A DNA stretch of 64,000 nt from Streptomyces viridiviolaceus (GCF_014650995.1 NZ_BMWA01000005.1:299600-363599); one strand, 5' to 3'; positions 25,294 to 34,150 are shown, numbered from the stretch's first letter. The notes: a model not told the origin generated them from the sequence alone. Numbers and translations are program-made.

Positions 25294-26157
25294 TCAGCGA
25301 AGGGTGATGTGCGGTTCGAACGCGTCGAGCAGCAGCTCACGCATCCGTGTCACGGACATCTCCCCGTTCCCCGCCAGCACCTGGATGGCGAGACCGTCCG
25401 TCAGACCGGTGAACCGGCTCGTCAGCGCCTCCGCGTCGGCGTCCTCGGCCATGCCCTCGTCCCGGCAGGCCTGCACCAGGCCGAGCACCGTCTGCCGCCA
25501 CCTGGCATAGATCTCGCGCTGGCTGTCCCGCAGGGCGGGGTCGATGATCGCCTCGTTCCACGACTGCACCCACACCGACCACTCGTCGCGGTCCTCCTCA
25601 CCGATGATGAGCTGGACCTCGATCAGCCGGCGCAGCCTCTCGGTCGGGCTGTCCGTCTCCCGGAACTCCGCTTCGAGACGTTCGTGGAGACGATCGGCGT
25701 AGTGGCGCAGAGCGGCTCGCAGGGCGTCGCCCTTCGTCGGGAAGTGGTAGTGCACCGTGCCGGTGCTGGTGCCGCACGCGCGGGCGATGTCGGCGACCCG
25801 GACCCGGTGGAACCCGCGGCGGGCGATCAGGCGTGCCGTCGCCTCCAGGATCTGCGCCTTGCGGACCTCCGCGTCGACGGCGTTCGCGCGGCGGCGCGTG
25901 TCCGGCCCCGCCGGGTCCCCGGCAGCGACCGGCGGGCGTCCCCGCCCGGTCCGCAGGTAGCGCAGTGACACCTTGCCGACCCTCGCGACGGCGGCCAGCT
26001 CGTGGTCGGCGAAGCGGCGGCTGCCGTTCAGGGCCTTGGACAGCGCGGTGGGGTGCATGCCGATGCGATCGGCGAACTGCCGCTGGCTGACCGGCACCGA
26101 TCCCACGACCAGCCGCACCCGCTCCAGCACCGCCTGCGCATCGTCCGCCCGCTCCAT
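25294..26157 (-). CDS. Fused XRE/Cro-type plus TetR-type transcriptional regulator
   Basis: 287 residues from ATG 26157, with GGAGG 11 bases upstream; GTG 26166, overlapping the previous stop, is an alternative. Residues about 8-62 form a Cro/XRE helix-turn-helix (SQRQFADRIGMHPTALSKAL). After a short linker, residues about 88-138 form a TetR DNA-binding domain (AQILEATARLIARRGFHRV to TSTGTVHYHFPTKGDAL), and the rest is a TetR ligand domain. Two complete DNA-binding domains in one chain is unusual. It lies between the amine oxidase and the FadH-type gene in one transcription unit, so it is probably their own regulator. Confidence 0.85.
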   Translation of the reverse strand: MERADDAQAVLERVRLVVGSVPVSQRQFADRIGMHPTALSKALNGSRRFADHELAAVARVGKVSLRYLRTGRGRPPVAAGDPAGPDTRRRANAVDAEVRKAQILEATARLIARRGFHRVRVADIARACGTSTGTVHYHFPTKGDALRAALRHYADRLHERLEAEFRETDSPTERLRRLIEVQLIIGEEDRDEWSVWVQSWNEAIIDPALRDSQREIYARWRQTVLGLVQACRDEGMAEDADAEALTSRFTGLTDGLAIQVLAGNGEMSVTRMRELLLDAFEPHITLR

Positions 26158-26162
26158 CGACG

Positions 26163-27557
26163 TCACGGCCTCCCGTCCGTCCGGAGGGCTGCGAGAACTT
26201 CCTCGGCGGCCCGGTAGCCCGACGACACGGCGCCGTCGATGTAGCCGTTCCACTCCGACGCGGTTTCCGTCCCCGCCCAGTGCAGCGCCCCGGTCGGCTC
26301 CCGCCAGCCGTGTTCGCCGAAGCCGCTCCATCCGCCGGGTGTCGTGTAGGCCTCGTAGCCGCCCCGGGCGAACGGGTCCTGGGTCCAGATCTTCTCCGTG
26401 TAGTCGCGGGGTGCCCCGGCCCTCGGTCCGGCCACGGTTACGAGGCCGCGCAGTACGGCGGCCCGGCGACTGCCCGCGTCCAGGGTGCTGAAGCGGTCCA
26501 GACGGCTGCCGTACACGAACCCGACGAGGACGCCGCACGAGCCGTCCTCCGGGGAGTTGTCGAACACGACCCCGACGGGCCCGTCGTCGTACAAGGTCGC
26601 CACGCCGGACAGTCCCGACTCCCGCCAGAACGGGGTGTCGTACACGGCGTGGATCTTGGCGACGCGTCCCATCGGACTGTGGGAGAGCCAGCCGGTCCGG
26701 CTGTCGGGAAGCGGAGGGGTGAAACCCATGGCGCGTACGGCGTGCGGAGGCACGGCCACGATCGCCCGGCGTGCCCGGAGCACGGCGGACTCCGTGCGGA
26801 CGTGCACGCCCTGCGTGTCGTGTGCGATCGAGCGCACCCGCTCGCCGAGGCGGACGCGCTCCTTCAGCAGAGCCGCGACGGCACGGGCCGGTCCGGCCGC
26901 ACCCGTGGTGAACCGGCTGTCCTGGGCGCAGCCGCGAGTCTCCATCAGCTGCTCGAAACCGCCGGCCGCGGCGATGTAGAACAGCACGTGGAAGAGCGAG
27001 ATCTCGTCCGGCTCCGCGCACCACAGCCCCTGCACCGCGAGGTCCAGCCGGCGCCGGGCGTCCGCGTCGTCGGTCCGGGAGCGGAAGAACGACCCTGCCG
27101 TCCGGGCGTCCCACTCCGTGCAGCGGGGAGTGCGCCACGGCCGGACGGTGTCCACTTCGCGGGCGAGTTCGTCCAGGACCTTCGTGACGCGGACGTACTC
27201 GGCGATGCCCGGCCCGTCGGCGGGTGCCGCACCGGTGTACGGGACCCGGCCGCCGTCGTTCCACACCTCGATGTGGCTGCCCGTCTCCCAGGTCGGGAAC
27301 GTCCGGCAGCCGAAACGCGCGGCGAGCTCCACCAGGCGGGTCTGCGTGGGCCCCACCCATTGGCCGCCGTGATCGACGGTCACGCCGTCGGCACGGGTCT
27401 CCGTCAGGACGCGCCCGCCGATCCGATCGGCCGCCTCGACCAGGGTGAAGTCGACGTCGTTGTCGTGCAGTCGGAGCGCCGCGGCCAGGCCGGCGTACCC
27501 GCCGCCCACGACGACGACCTCCGTCTCGGTCAGGTGTTCCGCGCTCGGTCTCTCCAT
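26163..27557 (-). CDS. Flavin monoamine oxidase family protein
   Basis: 464 residues. The N-terminal FAD dinucleotide fold is EVVVVGGGYAGLAAALRL with the following GGRVLT; the C-terminal flavin-contact segment is LHWAGTETASEWNGYIDGAVSSG, typical of MAO and polyamine/putrescine oxidases. It oxidises a primary or secondary amine to an aldehyde, releasing ammonia and hydrogen peroxide. No signal peptide, so cytoplasmic. It is the first gene after the TetR gene at 27634 and has its own strong candidate promoter and palindrome just upstream. Neighbouring amino-acid permease and aldehyde/acid-handling genes fit a catabolic role. Confidence 0.9.
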   Translation of the reverse strand: MERPSAEHLTETEVVVVGGGYAGLAAALRLHDNDVDFTLVEAADRIGGRVLTETRADGVTVDHGGQWVGPTQTRLVELAARFGCRTFPTWETGSHIEVWNDGGRVPYTGAAPADGPGIAEYVRVTKVLDELAREVDTVRPWRTPRCTEWDARTAGSFFRSRTDDADARRRLDLAVQGLWCAEPDEISLFHVLFYIAAAGGFEQLMETRGCAQDSRFTTGAAGPARAVAALLKERVRLGERVRSIAHDTQGVHVRTESAVLRARRAIVAVPPHAVRAMGFTPPLPDSRTGWLSHSPMGRVAKIHAVYDTPFWRESGLSGVATLYDDGPVGVVFDNSPEDGSCGVLVGFVYGSRLDRFSTLDAGSRRAAVLRGLVTVAGPRAGAPRDYTEKIWTQDPFARGGYEAYTTPGGWSGFGEHGWREPTGALHWAGTETASEWNGYIDGAVSSGYRAAEEVLAALRTDGRP

Positions 27558-27564
27558 GCCCGAG

Positions 27565-27601
27565 AGGATGGGGCAACACTGACGGGCCCGTCAATGGTTG
27601 C
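27565..27601 (-). promoter_or_regulatory. Leaderless promoter of the amine oxidase operon with overlapping palindrome
   Basis: On the minus strand TTGACG (27594-27589), an 18-base spacer and CATCCT (27570-27565) form a promoter whose start point would be about 27558, one base before ATG 27557. A perfect palindrome TGACGGGCCCGTCA (27580-27593) covers the -35 hexamer, and outer arms GCAAC/GTTGC lie at 27573-27577 and 27597-27601. The XRE-TetR fusion protein of the same operon is the likeliest ligand. Confidence 0.6.
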
Positions 27602-27633
27602 GACAGCCGTGCGGAGCACGGGGCCCGCCGGAC

Positions 27634-28254
27634 TCATCGACGAGTCGTCAGGTCCTCGCGGGCGATGCCCAGTTCCCGGACGAGCGCGTCGTCCACCCAC
27701 TCCAGCATCGTGGCGCGGCTGAGCGGCACCTTGTAGGACGTCATCTGGACGGCCAGTCCGTCCAACTGCGCGGTCAGGCGCCATACCGCGTCCGCCGGAC
27801 GGTCGCAGACGAACTCGCCTGCCGCCACGCCCTCCTCGACGACCTGGACGATCGCCGCCTTCCACTGCTCGTCGAGGTCGTGGGTGACCTTCCTCAGGGC
27901 GGGTTCGCGCAGCGCGGCCGCCCAGCCCTCGATCCACAGCCGCCAGCCCTTGGCCTGTCCGGTCGGCGCGTACCAGCGCACCGCCGAGCGCAGCCGGCGC
28001 GTCGCACTGGTACGCGGTTTGCTCAGCAGTTTCCGCAGATGGGCGAGGTCTCCTTGCGCGGCGTGCGCGAAGGCCTCGGCGACGAGCAGCTCCTTGGTGG
28101 AGAAGTGGTAGAGCACCAGAGAGCTGCTGACTCCCAGTGCCGAGGCGACGTCCGCGATGCGCACGTTGGACACCCCGCGGTCCTCGATCTGCTCGACGGC
28201 GACGCGCAGGATCTCCGCGCGTCGTTCCTCCACGCTCAACCGGACTCTGGCCAC
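27634..28254 (-). CDS. TetR family repressor, likely regulator of the permease and acyl-CoA catabolic operon
   Basis: 206 residues from GTG 28254. The TetR helix-turn-helix is at about 12-58 (RRAEILRVAVEQIEDRG, then VSSSLVLYHFSTKELLV). The C-terminal domain (RLTAQLDGLAVQMTSYKVPLS) resembles the BetI-like TetR_C_6 group, whose members respond to amines or carboxylates. It is divergent from the APC permease. A palindrome in the intergenic space recurs in the promoter of the five-gene operon at 37 kb, so this repressor may control both. A -10-like TAGGGT 7 bases before the GTG suggests leaderless transcription. Confidence 0.9.
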   Translation of the reverse strand: MARVRLSVEERRAEILRVAVEQIEDRGVSNVRIADVASALGVSSSLVLYHFSTKELLVAEAFAHAAQGDLAHLRKLLSKPRTSATRRLRSAVRWYAPTGQAKGWRLWIEGWAAALREPALRKVTHDLDEQWKAAIVQVVEEGVAAGEFVCDRPADAVWRLTAQLDGLAVQMTSYKVPLSRATMLEWVDDALVRELGIAREDLTTRR

Positions 28255-28310
28255 GCCTTCACCCTACACAGCTCTTGACAGCCCAGTGTGGCCGGACTCA
28301 CAGTGCTGGC

Positions 28311-28334
28311 TACTGACTGGCTGTTCAGTCAAAA
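28311..28334. promoter_or_regulatory. Operator of TACTGACTG type upstream of the APC permease
   Basis: TACTGACTGG (28311-28320), 4 bases, TCAGTCAAAA (28325-28334): the inner TGACTGR-N4-YCAGTCA is symmetric. It lies in the 132-bp divergent region between the TetR gene (start 28254) and the permease gene (28387). The same spacing and core occur at 37033-37056. A TTGACA at 28275-28280 may be a -35 hexamer, but no well-placed -10 is seen for it. Confidence 0.7.
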
Positions 28335-28386
28335 GATGTGCGCGCCTGTACGAGACCCCTCCCCCCGTGCCGTAGGAGTCCGCCCA

Positions 28387-29946
28387 GTGACCCATGCACC
28401 CACCACCCCCGGCAGAGCCGAAGGTCCCACCCACGAAACTCCCGACCTCTCCGAGGGCTGGGGTGAGCAGCGCAGCCGGCTGCGCAAGGAGCTGCGCCGC
28501 TTCGACGTCCTCCTGTTCCTCATATGCACCCTCGTCGGACTCGACACCATCGGATCGGTCGCGGCGCAGGGCCCGCAGGGACTGACCTGGATGGCCATCC
28601 TCGCGGTCCTCTTCTTCCTCCCCTACGGGCTCCTCGTCGCCGAACTGGGCTCCGCCTTCCCCGTCCAGGGCGGTCCGTACGTCTGGACCCGGCTCGCCTT
28701 CGGCCGGCTCACCGCGGGCCTCAACCAGATCCTCTACTGGATCTCCAACCCGGTGTGGGTGGGCGGCAGTCTGTGCATCATCGCCCTCACCACCTGGGAG
28801 CAGTTCTTCACCCCGCTGCCCGGTCTGTGGAAGTACGCAGCCGGGCTGATCTTCATCTGGAGTGGCGCGCTCGCCGTCGTCCAGTCCGTCCGGGTCGGCA
28901 AGTGGGTGCCGATCGCCGGAGCCCTCGCCCGTATCGTGCTGCTCGCCTTCTTCCTCGTCTCGGTCGTCGTCTTCGCCGTCCAGAACGGTGTGCACGCGCT
29001 GCCCGCGGGCGAGTTCACACCGACGTACGCCGGTTTCGTGGCGCTCGTCCCCGTCCTGATCTTCAACTACGTCGGCTTCGAGCTGCCCAGCTCGGCCGCG
29101 GAGGAGATGCGCAATCCGCGCCGTGACATTCCGGTCGCCATCCTCCGCTCCGGCTTCGCCGCGCTGCTGCTCTACGGCGGCCCGATCCTCGGCATCCTCT
29201 TCGTCCTGCCCGGCGACAGGATCGGCAGCCTCGGCGGCTTCATCGACGCCTGCAAGGCCGTCTTCACCGTCTACGGAGGGTCCATCGCCGCCGACGGCAC
29301 GGTCACCCTCACCGGTGCCGGCGCGGTCTTCGGCGGCATCGCCGCCGCCGGCCTCATCATCGGCCTGCTCACCTCCGGAGTCACCTGGGCGATGGGCGCG
29401 CACCGCGCCCAGGCCGTCGCCTGCGCCGACGGCGCCGGGCCGGTGTGGCTCGGCACGATCTCCGAGAAGTACGGCACTCCGGTACGGGTGAACCTGCTCT
29501 CCGCGGTCCTCGCGTCCATCCTCCTCGTCGTCGCCCTCAACCTCACCGAGGGCGACGGCGAGAAGTACTTCGCCGCGGGCCTGGGCCTGACGATCTGCAC
29601 GACCTTCATCTCGTACGTCATCACGTTCCCGAGCCTGCTGGTGCTGCGCCGCAAGTACCCGGACACCCCGCGTCCCTACGCCGTGCCGGGCGGACGCCTC
29701 GGCGCCTGGACGGTCACCGCGCTCGCGACCGGCCTGGTCGCCTTCACCGTGGTCGTGCTGATCTGGCCGGGCTTCGGGGTGGGCTGGTTCGGCACGGAGG
29801 GCTCCGCCGCCGACTCGCTGCCCGAGGCCTTCGCCGGCCAGCGCCTCGCGTACACCCTGAGCCAGGTCGTACCCCTGCTGATCATCGCGGGGATCGGCCT
29901 CGTCTTCTACGCCCTGGGGGCGAAGACCCGCCGCACCAAGAGCTGA
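28387..29946 (+). CDS. APC-superfamily amino acid/amine permease
   Basis: 519 residues from GTG 28387, with TAGGAG 10 bases upstream. About twelve membrane segments follow a 35-residue hydrophilic N-terminus. APC marks include the first-helix segment VLLFLICTLVGLDTIGSVAA, the FPVQGGPYVWTRLAFG loop and FNYVGFELPSSAAEEMRNPRRDIP. Such proteins import amino acids, polyamines or related amines with protons. It is divergent from a TetR repressor and carries that repressor's likely operator, so substrate import is probably induced together with the catabolic operon 30-37 kb, which converges on it across a strong terminator. Confidence 0.9.
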   Translation: MTHAPTTPGRAEGPTHETPDLSEGWGEQRSRLRKELRRFDVLLFLICTLVGLDTIGSVAAQGPQGLTWMAILAVLFFLPYGLLVAELGSAFPVQGGPYVWTRLAFGRLTAGLNQILYWISNPVWVGGSLCIIALTTWEQFFTPLPGLWKYAAGLIFIWSGALAVVQSVRVGKWVPIAGALARIVLLAFFLVSVVVFAVQNGVHALPAGEFTPTYAGFVALVPVLIFNYVGFELPSSAAEEMRNPRRDIPVAILRSGFAALLLYGGPILGILFVLPGDRIGSLGGFIDACKAVFTVYGGSIAADGTVTLTGAGAVFGGIAAAGLIIGLLTSGVTWAMGAHRAQAVACADGAGPVWLGTISEKYGTPVRVNLLSAVLASILLVVALNLTEGDGEKYFAAGLGLTICTTFISYVITFPSLLVLRRKYPDTPRPYAVPGGRLGAWTVTALATGLVAFTVVVLIWPGFGVGWFGTEGSAADSLPEAFAGQRLAYTLSQVVPLLIIAGIGLVFYALGAKTRRTKS

Positions 29947-30024
29947 ACGGCCGGGCGGGGCGGCGGGGCTCCTGCCACCCCGCCTCCGACGGAAGCGGCC
30001 CGGGGCCGCCGTCCCGTCGGACAA

Positions 30025-30063
30025 CGGCGAAGGGGAGCGGCCTCGCGCCGCTCCCCTTCGCCG
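30025..30063. terminator. Bidirectional terminator hairpin
   Basis: Arms CGGCGAAGGGGAGCGGC (30025-30041) and GCCGCTCCCCTTCGCCG (30047-30063) form a perfect 17-bp stem with a 5-base loop. It separates the convergent permease gene and the five-gene catabolic operon. Confidence 0.9.
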
Positions 30064-30081
30064 TGCTTCACGCCCGGAACG

Positions 30082-30879
30082 CTACCCGGCCGTGCGCCCG
30101 TACACCTGCTTGCCCAGCCACTGGCCGCCGTCCACCGTCAGGCACTCGCCCGTCACGTACGACGCCTGGTCGCTCAGCAGGAACAGCGACGCGTCCGCGA
30201 TCTCCACCGGGCCGGCGAACCGGCCCGCCGGGACCGTGGCGAGCACCTCCTCGCGGGCCTCCCGGGTGGCCCACAGGGCCGCACCGGCTCCCGCGGTCTC
30301 CGTCGGGCCGGGGGCGATGCAGTTCAGGCGGACGCCCAGCGGGGCCAGTTCCACCGCGAGGGTCCGGGTCATGGCCAGGACGCCGGCCTTCGCGGCGGCC
30401 GAGTGGACGGTTCCCGGGTGGCCGTGCCAGGCGTAGGTGGCGATCACCGACAGGATCGAGCCGCCCGTGCCCTGCTCGCGCATCCTGCGCGCGACGGCCC
30501 GGGTGCAGTAGTACGAGCCGTTGAGGACGATGTCGACGACCGCCCGCCAGCCGCCCGGGGACAGGTCGATGCCCGGCACGACGAAGTTTCCGGCCGCGTT
30601 GTTGACCAGGCCGTCCAGTCGGCCGAAGCGCTCGGTCGCCGCGGTCACCAGGGCGTCCACGGCCTCCGGATCCCGTACGTCCGTCGGCACCGCGAGGGCG
30701 TCGCCGCCGGCCTTCTCCACGAGGGCGACCGTCTCCTCCAGCCGCTCGGGAGTACGGCCCGCGACGGCGACCCGCGCGCCCGCTTCGCTCAGCGCGAGCG
30801 CGATCGCGCGGCCGATACCGCTGCCGCCGCCGGTCACGATGTAGGTACGGTCCGCGAAGCGGCCTGACGCAGAGATCAT
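30082..30879 (-). CDS. SDR family oxidoreductase, 2,4-dienoyl-CoA reductase-like
   Basis: 265 residues from ATG 30879, which overlaps the ligase stop (ATGA). The NADP-binding loop is VTGGGSGIGRAIA at about 15-27 and NNAAGNF follows. The active-site Tyr-x3-Lys of ordinary SDRs is absent: the segment reads VHSAAAKAGV, with His/Ser where Tyr is expected. The same change is seen in 2,4-dienoyl-CoA reductases (DECR type), which also share NFVVP and GWRAVVDIVLNG. It is the last gene of the operon and may reduce an unsaturated acyl-CoA made by the acyl-CoA dehydrogenase at 35844. Confidence 0.87.
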   Translation of the reverse strand: MISASGRFADRTYIVTGGGSGIGRAIALALSEAGARVAVAGRTPERLEETVALVEKAGGDALAVPTDVRDPEAVDALVTAATERFGRLDGLVNNAAGNFVVPGIDLSPGGWRAVVDIVLNGSYYCTRAVARRMREQGTGGSILSVIATYAWHGHPGTVHSAAAKAGVLAMTRTLAVELAPLGVRLNCIAPGPTETAGAGAALWATREAREEVLATVPAGRFAGPVEIADASLFLLSDQASYVTGECLTVDGGQWLGKQVYGRTAG

Positions 30880-32972
30880 CTCAGCACTCCATGGGCGTCG
30901 AGGGCGACCGCGCCGCCCGGGTGGACGAGCAGCGGGTTGACTTCGAGCTCGGTGAGCTCGGGGTGTTCGACCGCGGCCCGCGTCAGTGCGCACAGGGCGT
31001 CCGCGGCGGCGTCCAGATCGACGGTGGGGGCGCCCCGCCAGCCGGTGAGCAGCGGGGCGTGCCGCAGCGAGAGCAGCAGGTCGCGGGCGTGCCGCGGGGT
31101 GAGGGGGGCGAGGGCGAGCGCGGTGTCGGCGAGCAACTCGGCGGTGACTCCGCCGAGCCCGACCATGGCGACGGGCCCGAACGCCGGGTCGCGCCGCACC
31201 CCGACGATGAGCTCGACGGAGTGCGGGTGAGCGACCATCTCCTCCACCGCGTACCGGCCGGCACCGGTGGATGCGCGCATGCGGGTGAGGGCGGTGCGCA
31301 GCGCGGTCTCGTCGGCGATGCCGAGGGCCACCCCGCCCGCCTCCGTCTTGTGGGCCAGGCCCATCGCCTTGAGGACGAGCGGATATCCGGTACGGCGGGC
31401 CGCGGCGGCCGCCTCCTCGGCCGTGGTGACGAACTCGGCGGCCGGGAAGGCGAGTCCGCGCTGCGCGAGGAGCGCGCGGACGGTCTCGTAGCTCCCGTCC
31501 GGGAGTGGTCCGGCGGGTGTACGGGGCGGCAGCGGGGGCGCAGTCCGTGGTGTCCCGACGTGCCGCGTCGCGTGCGCCAGGGCCGTTGCGGCCTGCTCGA
31601 TGCGCTCGTAGACGGGCACGCCGTGCTCGCGGAGCACCGTGAGGGCCGGGGTGTCCCGGGCCATGGTGTGGACGACGAGCAGCCGACCGGAGCGTCGTGC
31701 GGCCTCCCCGAGCTCCCGGGCGACCTCGCACTCCTGACGGGCCTGGTCAGGGTTGGCGGTGGCGTAGTCGCCGAAGTAGCCGGTGAGGACGGTGGCGTCG
31801 GTGTCGCCCCCGTCGAGCAGCGCCCGGACGACACGGGCGTAGCTGCGAAGGTCGGCCTCCCCGGCGCCCGCGAGGTCGACGGGGTTGCCGCAGCTCCCGT
31901 GACCGGGCAGGTGCGCGGCGACGGCGGCCCGGGTGGCCTCGCTCAGTACGGGCACGTCGAGCCCGCGGGCGGCGAGCGTGTCAGCGGCCAGCGCGCCCTG
32001 CCCGCCGCTGTCGCCGACGGCGGCGACACGCAGGGGCCTTGGCCCACCGGTCTCTGCCGCACCGGATCCCGTGGCCCGGGCGGCGTCCCTGCGGATCCGC
32101 CCGATACGGTTGCCCGCCGCGGTCAGCAGCACCGCCGTGTCCACCAGTTCGCCGGCCGAGTCCAGCAGCAGTGCCCCTGCGTCGCGGCACACTGCTTCCA
32201 CCACGGACCGGGCGCTGACCAGCGCGCCCGTGTGGGAGGCCGCCGCGCGGCCGGAGGCATCGCTGCGGCCGAGCGCCAGCATCAGGACGGGTTTGCCCGC
32301 GACGCGGGCGGCGGCCAGGGTGCGGGCCAGGCGCCGCCCGTCCCGGAAGTCCTCGACATAGGCGGCGACGACGCGTGTCGCGTCGTGTGCGATCAGCGCG
32401 TCGAGGGCGTCCGCCGCGTCGATGTCGCGCTGGTTGCCGAGCGAGACGAAGCGGGAGAAGCCCTGTCCGGCCCGCGCCAGGAGTCTGCCGATCTCGAGGG
32501 CGAGGTTGCCGCTCTGCGAGACGAGTCCCACGGAGCCGGCCGGGAAGTCGCCCCAGCTGAGCCTGAGCTCGGTGGTGGTGTCGACGACGCCCATGCAGTT
32601 GGGGCCGAGCAACCTCCCGCCGTGCGCGGTGACGAGGTCGGCGAGTTCCCGTTCCTCCTCGGGACCGGCCCCGCCGGACGTGATCACGGTGAAGCACCGG
32701 GCGCCGGCCGCGAGTCCTTCGACGACCACACCCCGTACCTGGCTCGGGGGCACCGCGACCACGACCTGCTCGGGGACGGTCGGCAGGCAGCCGAGGCCGG
32801 GGACGAAGGGCACGCCGTCGAGGCCGCCGCCCCGCTGGTTGACCAGATGGACGGTGCGCCGCGCACGTCCGGCGAGGGCACCGGAGGCCAGCCAGTACCC
32901 CCACTTGGCGGGGTTGGCGGAGGCCCCGACGACGGCGACGCAGCGCGGGTCGAAGAGGGCGTCCAGGCTCAT
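30876..32972 (-). CDS. NDP-forming acyl-CoA synthetase (acetate-CoA ligase family)
   Basis: 698 residues. The N-terminal CoA-binding domain (about 5-125; FDPRCVAVVGASANPAKWG) is followed by the succinyl-CoA-ligase-like domain with SLGNQRDIDAADALD and the phosphohistidine segment AASHTGALV. The C-terminal ATP-grasp domain (about 485-690) begins at FPAAEFVTTAEEAAAAARRTGYP and includes GGVALGI. It makes an acyl-CoA from an acid, CoA and ATP with release of ADP. Alpha and beta domains are fused in one chain. Both ends overlap neighbouring genes by 4 bases, so translation is coupled in a five-gene operon. Confidence 0.9.
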   Translation of the reverse strand: MSLDALFDPRCVAVVGASANPAKWGYWLASGALAGRARRTVHLVNQRGGGLDGVPFVPGLGCLPTVPEQVVVAVPPSQVRGVVVEGLAAGARCFTVITSGGAGPEEERELADLVTAHGGRLLGPNCMGVVDTTTELRLSWGDFPAGSVGLVSQSGNLALEIGRLLARAGQGFSRFVSLGNQRDIDAADALDALIAHDATRVVAAYVEDFRDGRRLARTLAAARVAGKPVLMLALGRSDASGRAAASHTGALVSARSVVEAVCRDAGALLLDSAGELVDTAVLLTAAGNRIGRIRRDAARATGSGAAETGGPRPLRVAAVGDSGGQGALAADTLAARGLDVPVLSEATRAAVAAHLPGHGSCGNPVDLAGAGEADLRSYARVVRALLDGGDTDATVLTGYFGDYATANPDQARQECEVARELGEAARRSGRLLVVHTMARDTPALTVLREHGVPVYERIEQAATALAHATRHVGTPRTAPPLPPRTPAGPLPDGSYETVRALLAQRGLAFPAAEFVTTAEEAAAAARRTGYPLVLKAMGLAHKTEAGGVALGIADETALRTALTRMRASTGAGRYAVEEMVAHPHSVELIVGVRRDPAFGPVAMVGLGGVTAELLADTALALAPLTPRHARDLLLSLRHAPLLTGWRGAPTVDLDAAADALCALTRAAVEHPELTELEVNPLLVHPGGAVALDAHGVLR

Positions 32973-34150
32973 GCGTACCAGCCGAAGCGTTCGGCGATCA
33001 CCGGCAGCCGGTCCGCCACGACGCCGTGCGCGGCGACCCGCGGCGTGGTCCCGTCGCGCTCGGCCCGCGTCAGCATCTGTTCGACCAGGGCGCGCATGGA
33101 GCGCCGGATGTGGGCGAACGCCTCGTCCGCGTCGGCGCCGACGTCACCGAACAGCGTCCACCACCACCAGGCGTTCGTGGCCGAGTTGACGACGACGTCC
33201 GGCAGGACGGTGACGCCCCGGGCCGTCAACAGCTCCTCGGCCTCCGCGAGTACCGGCATGTTCGCCGCCTCCACGATCCAGCGGGCCCTGATGCGGGCCT
33301 GCTTCTCGGCGTCGATCGCGTACGAGACGGCCGCCGGGACCAGTACCTCGGCGTCCGCCGCCAGCCAGGCGTCGCCGGGCAGTTCGGCGTCGCCCACCCG
33401 CAGGGCGGTGCGGTCCACCGTCCCGTACGGGTCCCGTGCGGCCAGCAGCGCCTCGACGTCCAGGCCCTCGGGGTTGGCGATCGTCCCCTTGACGTCCGCC
33501 ACCGCGACCACCTTGAGACCGGCACGTGCCAGGAACCGGGCCGTCGCGCCGCCCATCGTCCCGAACCCCTGGACAGAGACCCGCGTGCCCTCGTACGGGA
33601 CGGCGGCCCGGTCCAGCGCCGTCAGCACCGACTCGGCGACCCCGCAACCGCCCGCCAGTTCGTCGAGTCCGATGCCGTCCACGTCCAGGGCGAACGCGTC
33701 CGCGAGGCGACGCCGGGCCTCCGCCTCGTCCTCCAGAAGTGGGTACACGGCCTGGATCGAGGAGACCAGACCGGCCTCGGCCGCCGCCCTGTCGACGACG
33801 TCCTGGGTGAGGCCGAGGTCCTCGCCGGTGGTCCAGAAGCGCTCGATGTACGGACGCATCGCCCGCAGGTAGCGCACCAGCAGCCCGTACGCCCCCGGGT
33901 CGCACGGGTCGCAGTCGATTCCGCCCTTGGCGCCGCCGAGCGGGATGTACCGGCCCTCGGGGTTGTAGTGCAGGGCCTCCTTCATCGTCATGCCCCGGGC
34001 GAGCCCGGCGACCTCGTCGAGGGTGCAGCCCTCGCGCATCCGCAGCCCGCCGCTGGACACGCCGCGTACGAGCCGGTCGATCACCAGGTGGCCCTGGCGG
34101 CCGGTGACATGGTCCGTCCATGTGAGGGAGACGAGAGGGGTGGTCGTCAT
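32969..34150 (-). CDS. Glu/Leu/Phe/Val dehydrogenase family amino-acid dehydrogenase
   Basis: 393 residues from ATG 34150. The dimerisation/substrate domain carries Lys57 (GMTMKEAL) and the catalytic Lys75 (GGAKGG), the two lysines conserved in this family, plus TTGEDLG. The Rossmann domain (about 185-330) has VSVQGFGTMGGATARFL and an acidic VVAVADVKG end. It should deaminate an amino acid to a 2-oxo acid with NAD(P). The residues that separate Glu, Leu, Val and Phe enzymes cannot be assigned securely. Start and stop overlap neighbouring genes by 4 bases each. The product would be a substrate for the TPP enzyme encoded just upstream. Confidence 0.9.
   Translation of the reverse strand: MTTTPLVSLTWTDHVTGRQGHLVIDRLVRGVSSGGLRMREGCTLDEVAGLARGMTMKEALHYNPEGRYIPLGGAKGGIDCDPCDPGAYGLLVRYLRAMRPYIERFWTTGEDLGLTQDVVDRAAAEAGLVSSIQAVYPLLEDEAEARRRLADAFALDVDGIGLDELAGGCGVAESVLTALDRAAVPYEGTRVSVQGFGTMGGATARFLARAGLKVVAVADVKGTIANPEGLDVEALLAARDPYGTVDRTALRVGDAELPGDAWLAADAEVLVPAAVSYAIDAEKQARIRARWIVEAANMPVLAEAEELLTARGVTVLPDVVVNSATNAWWWWTLFGDVGADADEAFAHIRRSMRALVEQMLTRAERDGTTPRVAAHGVVADRLPVIAERFGWYA

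Noticed and set aside
25294..27594. Single 766-codon frame joining the regulator and the amine oxidase region
   Set aside because: The upstream part is a frame shadow of the amine oxidase (26163-27557); the regulator starts near 26157.
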